Shown piece by piece: positions 63,773 to 64,000 of a stretch of 64,000 nucleotides of DNA. Below the pieces are notes generated by a model that was not told where the DNA came from, ran no database searches, and worked only from the letters and a program-made list of their open reading frames with translations. Source of the stretch: Theobroma cacao (taxonomy: Eukaryota; Streptophyta; Magnoliopsida; Malvales; Malvaceae); the NCBI RefSeq assembly GCF_000208745.1, contig NC_030858.1, forward strand, positions 23,266,315-23,330,314, written 5' to 3'. Position numbers and translations under genes: made by a program. Every line of letters begins with the position of its first letter. Position 1 is the stretch's first letter.

Positions 63773-64000
63773 TGAACCTTATTAATCACTCTTTTTGCAT
63801 TTACCCATTTTTTTCATATATGCATACATTTCATTAAATGACTTAAAATCATGATTAGTGAATATAGCCAAAACCTTTCTTGCAATCATGCTTGTGCATA
63901 CTTGATCATGTCACTTCTTTAATTGATTGCAATATGTGCTAAATGCTTTGGCAATGCTTCATTGATAATGATATTACTTTGATGAGAAAAAATCTCCTAA
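63773..64000. other. End of window, nothing recognised
   Basis: AT-rich DNA after the tandem duplication; no gene or boundary seen. Confidence 0.4.

Noticed and set aside
1..64000. tRNA, rRNA or other structured RNA genes
   Set aside because: I saw no convincing cloverleaf or conserved rRNA sequence by eye; a covariance-model scan would be needed to exclude them.

Overview
The window is AT-rich nuclear DNA of a flowering plant, almost certainly a eudicot. The signs are GT-AG introns, two plant-specific enzymes, and a repeat landscape of copia and long-LTR retrotransposons, solo LTRs, foldback-type and long-TIR elements and retroposons. I could not fix the species. It contains Ns: a 440-base gap at 54574-55013 and single Ns at 24449, 33251 and 62861.

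Two intact protein genes are visible. (1) A 14-exon gene on the + strand, 26228-37052, encodes a 729-residue acyl-activating enzyme of the peroxisomal AAE17/AAE18 type; it ends in the peroxisome signal SRM. (2) A two-exon gene on the - strand, 60356-59129, encodes a 363-residue 2-oxoglutarate/Fe(II) dioxygenase of the feruloyl-CoA 6'-hydroxylase (F6'H1) type, the committed step to scopoletin and simple coumarins. Nothing in the sequence ties the two genes to one pathway beyond both handling CoA thioesters or their acids.

Layout. 1-9000: LTR fragments, one solo LTR (3188-6060), a processed pseudogene (about 6460-7960, -) and an LTR with 18-bp repeats (about 8030-8349). 9020-20622: a decayed copia element on the - strand, whose left LTR holds one solo LTR (9832-12935) and whose interior holds a related one (16916-19487). 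20800-25940: a second decayed copia element. 26228-37052: the AAE18-type gene, with a foldback-like element (27784-30077) in its 4.5-kb first intron. 38111-43426: a copia element with both LTRs and a perfect target duplication. 45106-48815: a large inverted repeat of a plant-mobile-domain gene fragment, split on one arm by a solo copia LTR (47316-48366). 49184-51297: a 2.1-kb element that is nearly all terminal inverted repeat. 51690-57400: LINE RNase H debris, LTR-like sequence around the gap, and a retroposon with a 12-bp target duplication. 59129-60476: the F6'H gene and its TATA box. 61431-63772: a 1031-bp tandem duplication with a probable assembly artefact inside.

Four solo LTRs (three long, one copia) have perfect 5-bp target duplications, and two of these insertions have their unoccupied site preserved in a paralogous copy within this window, so nesting order can be read directly.
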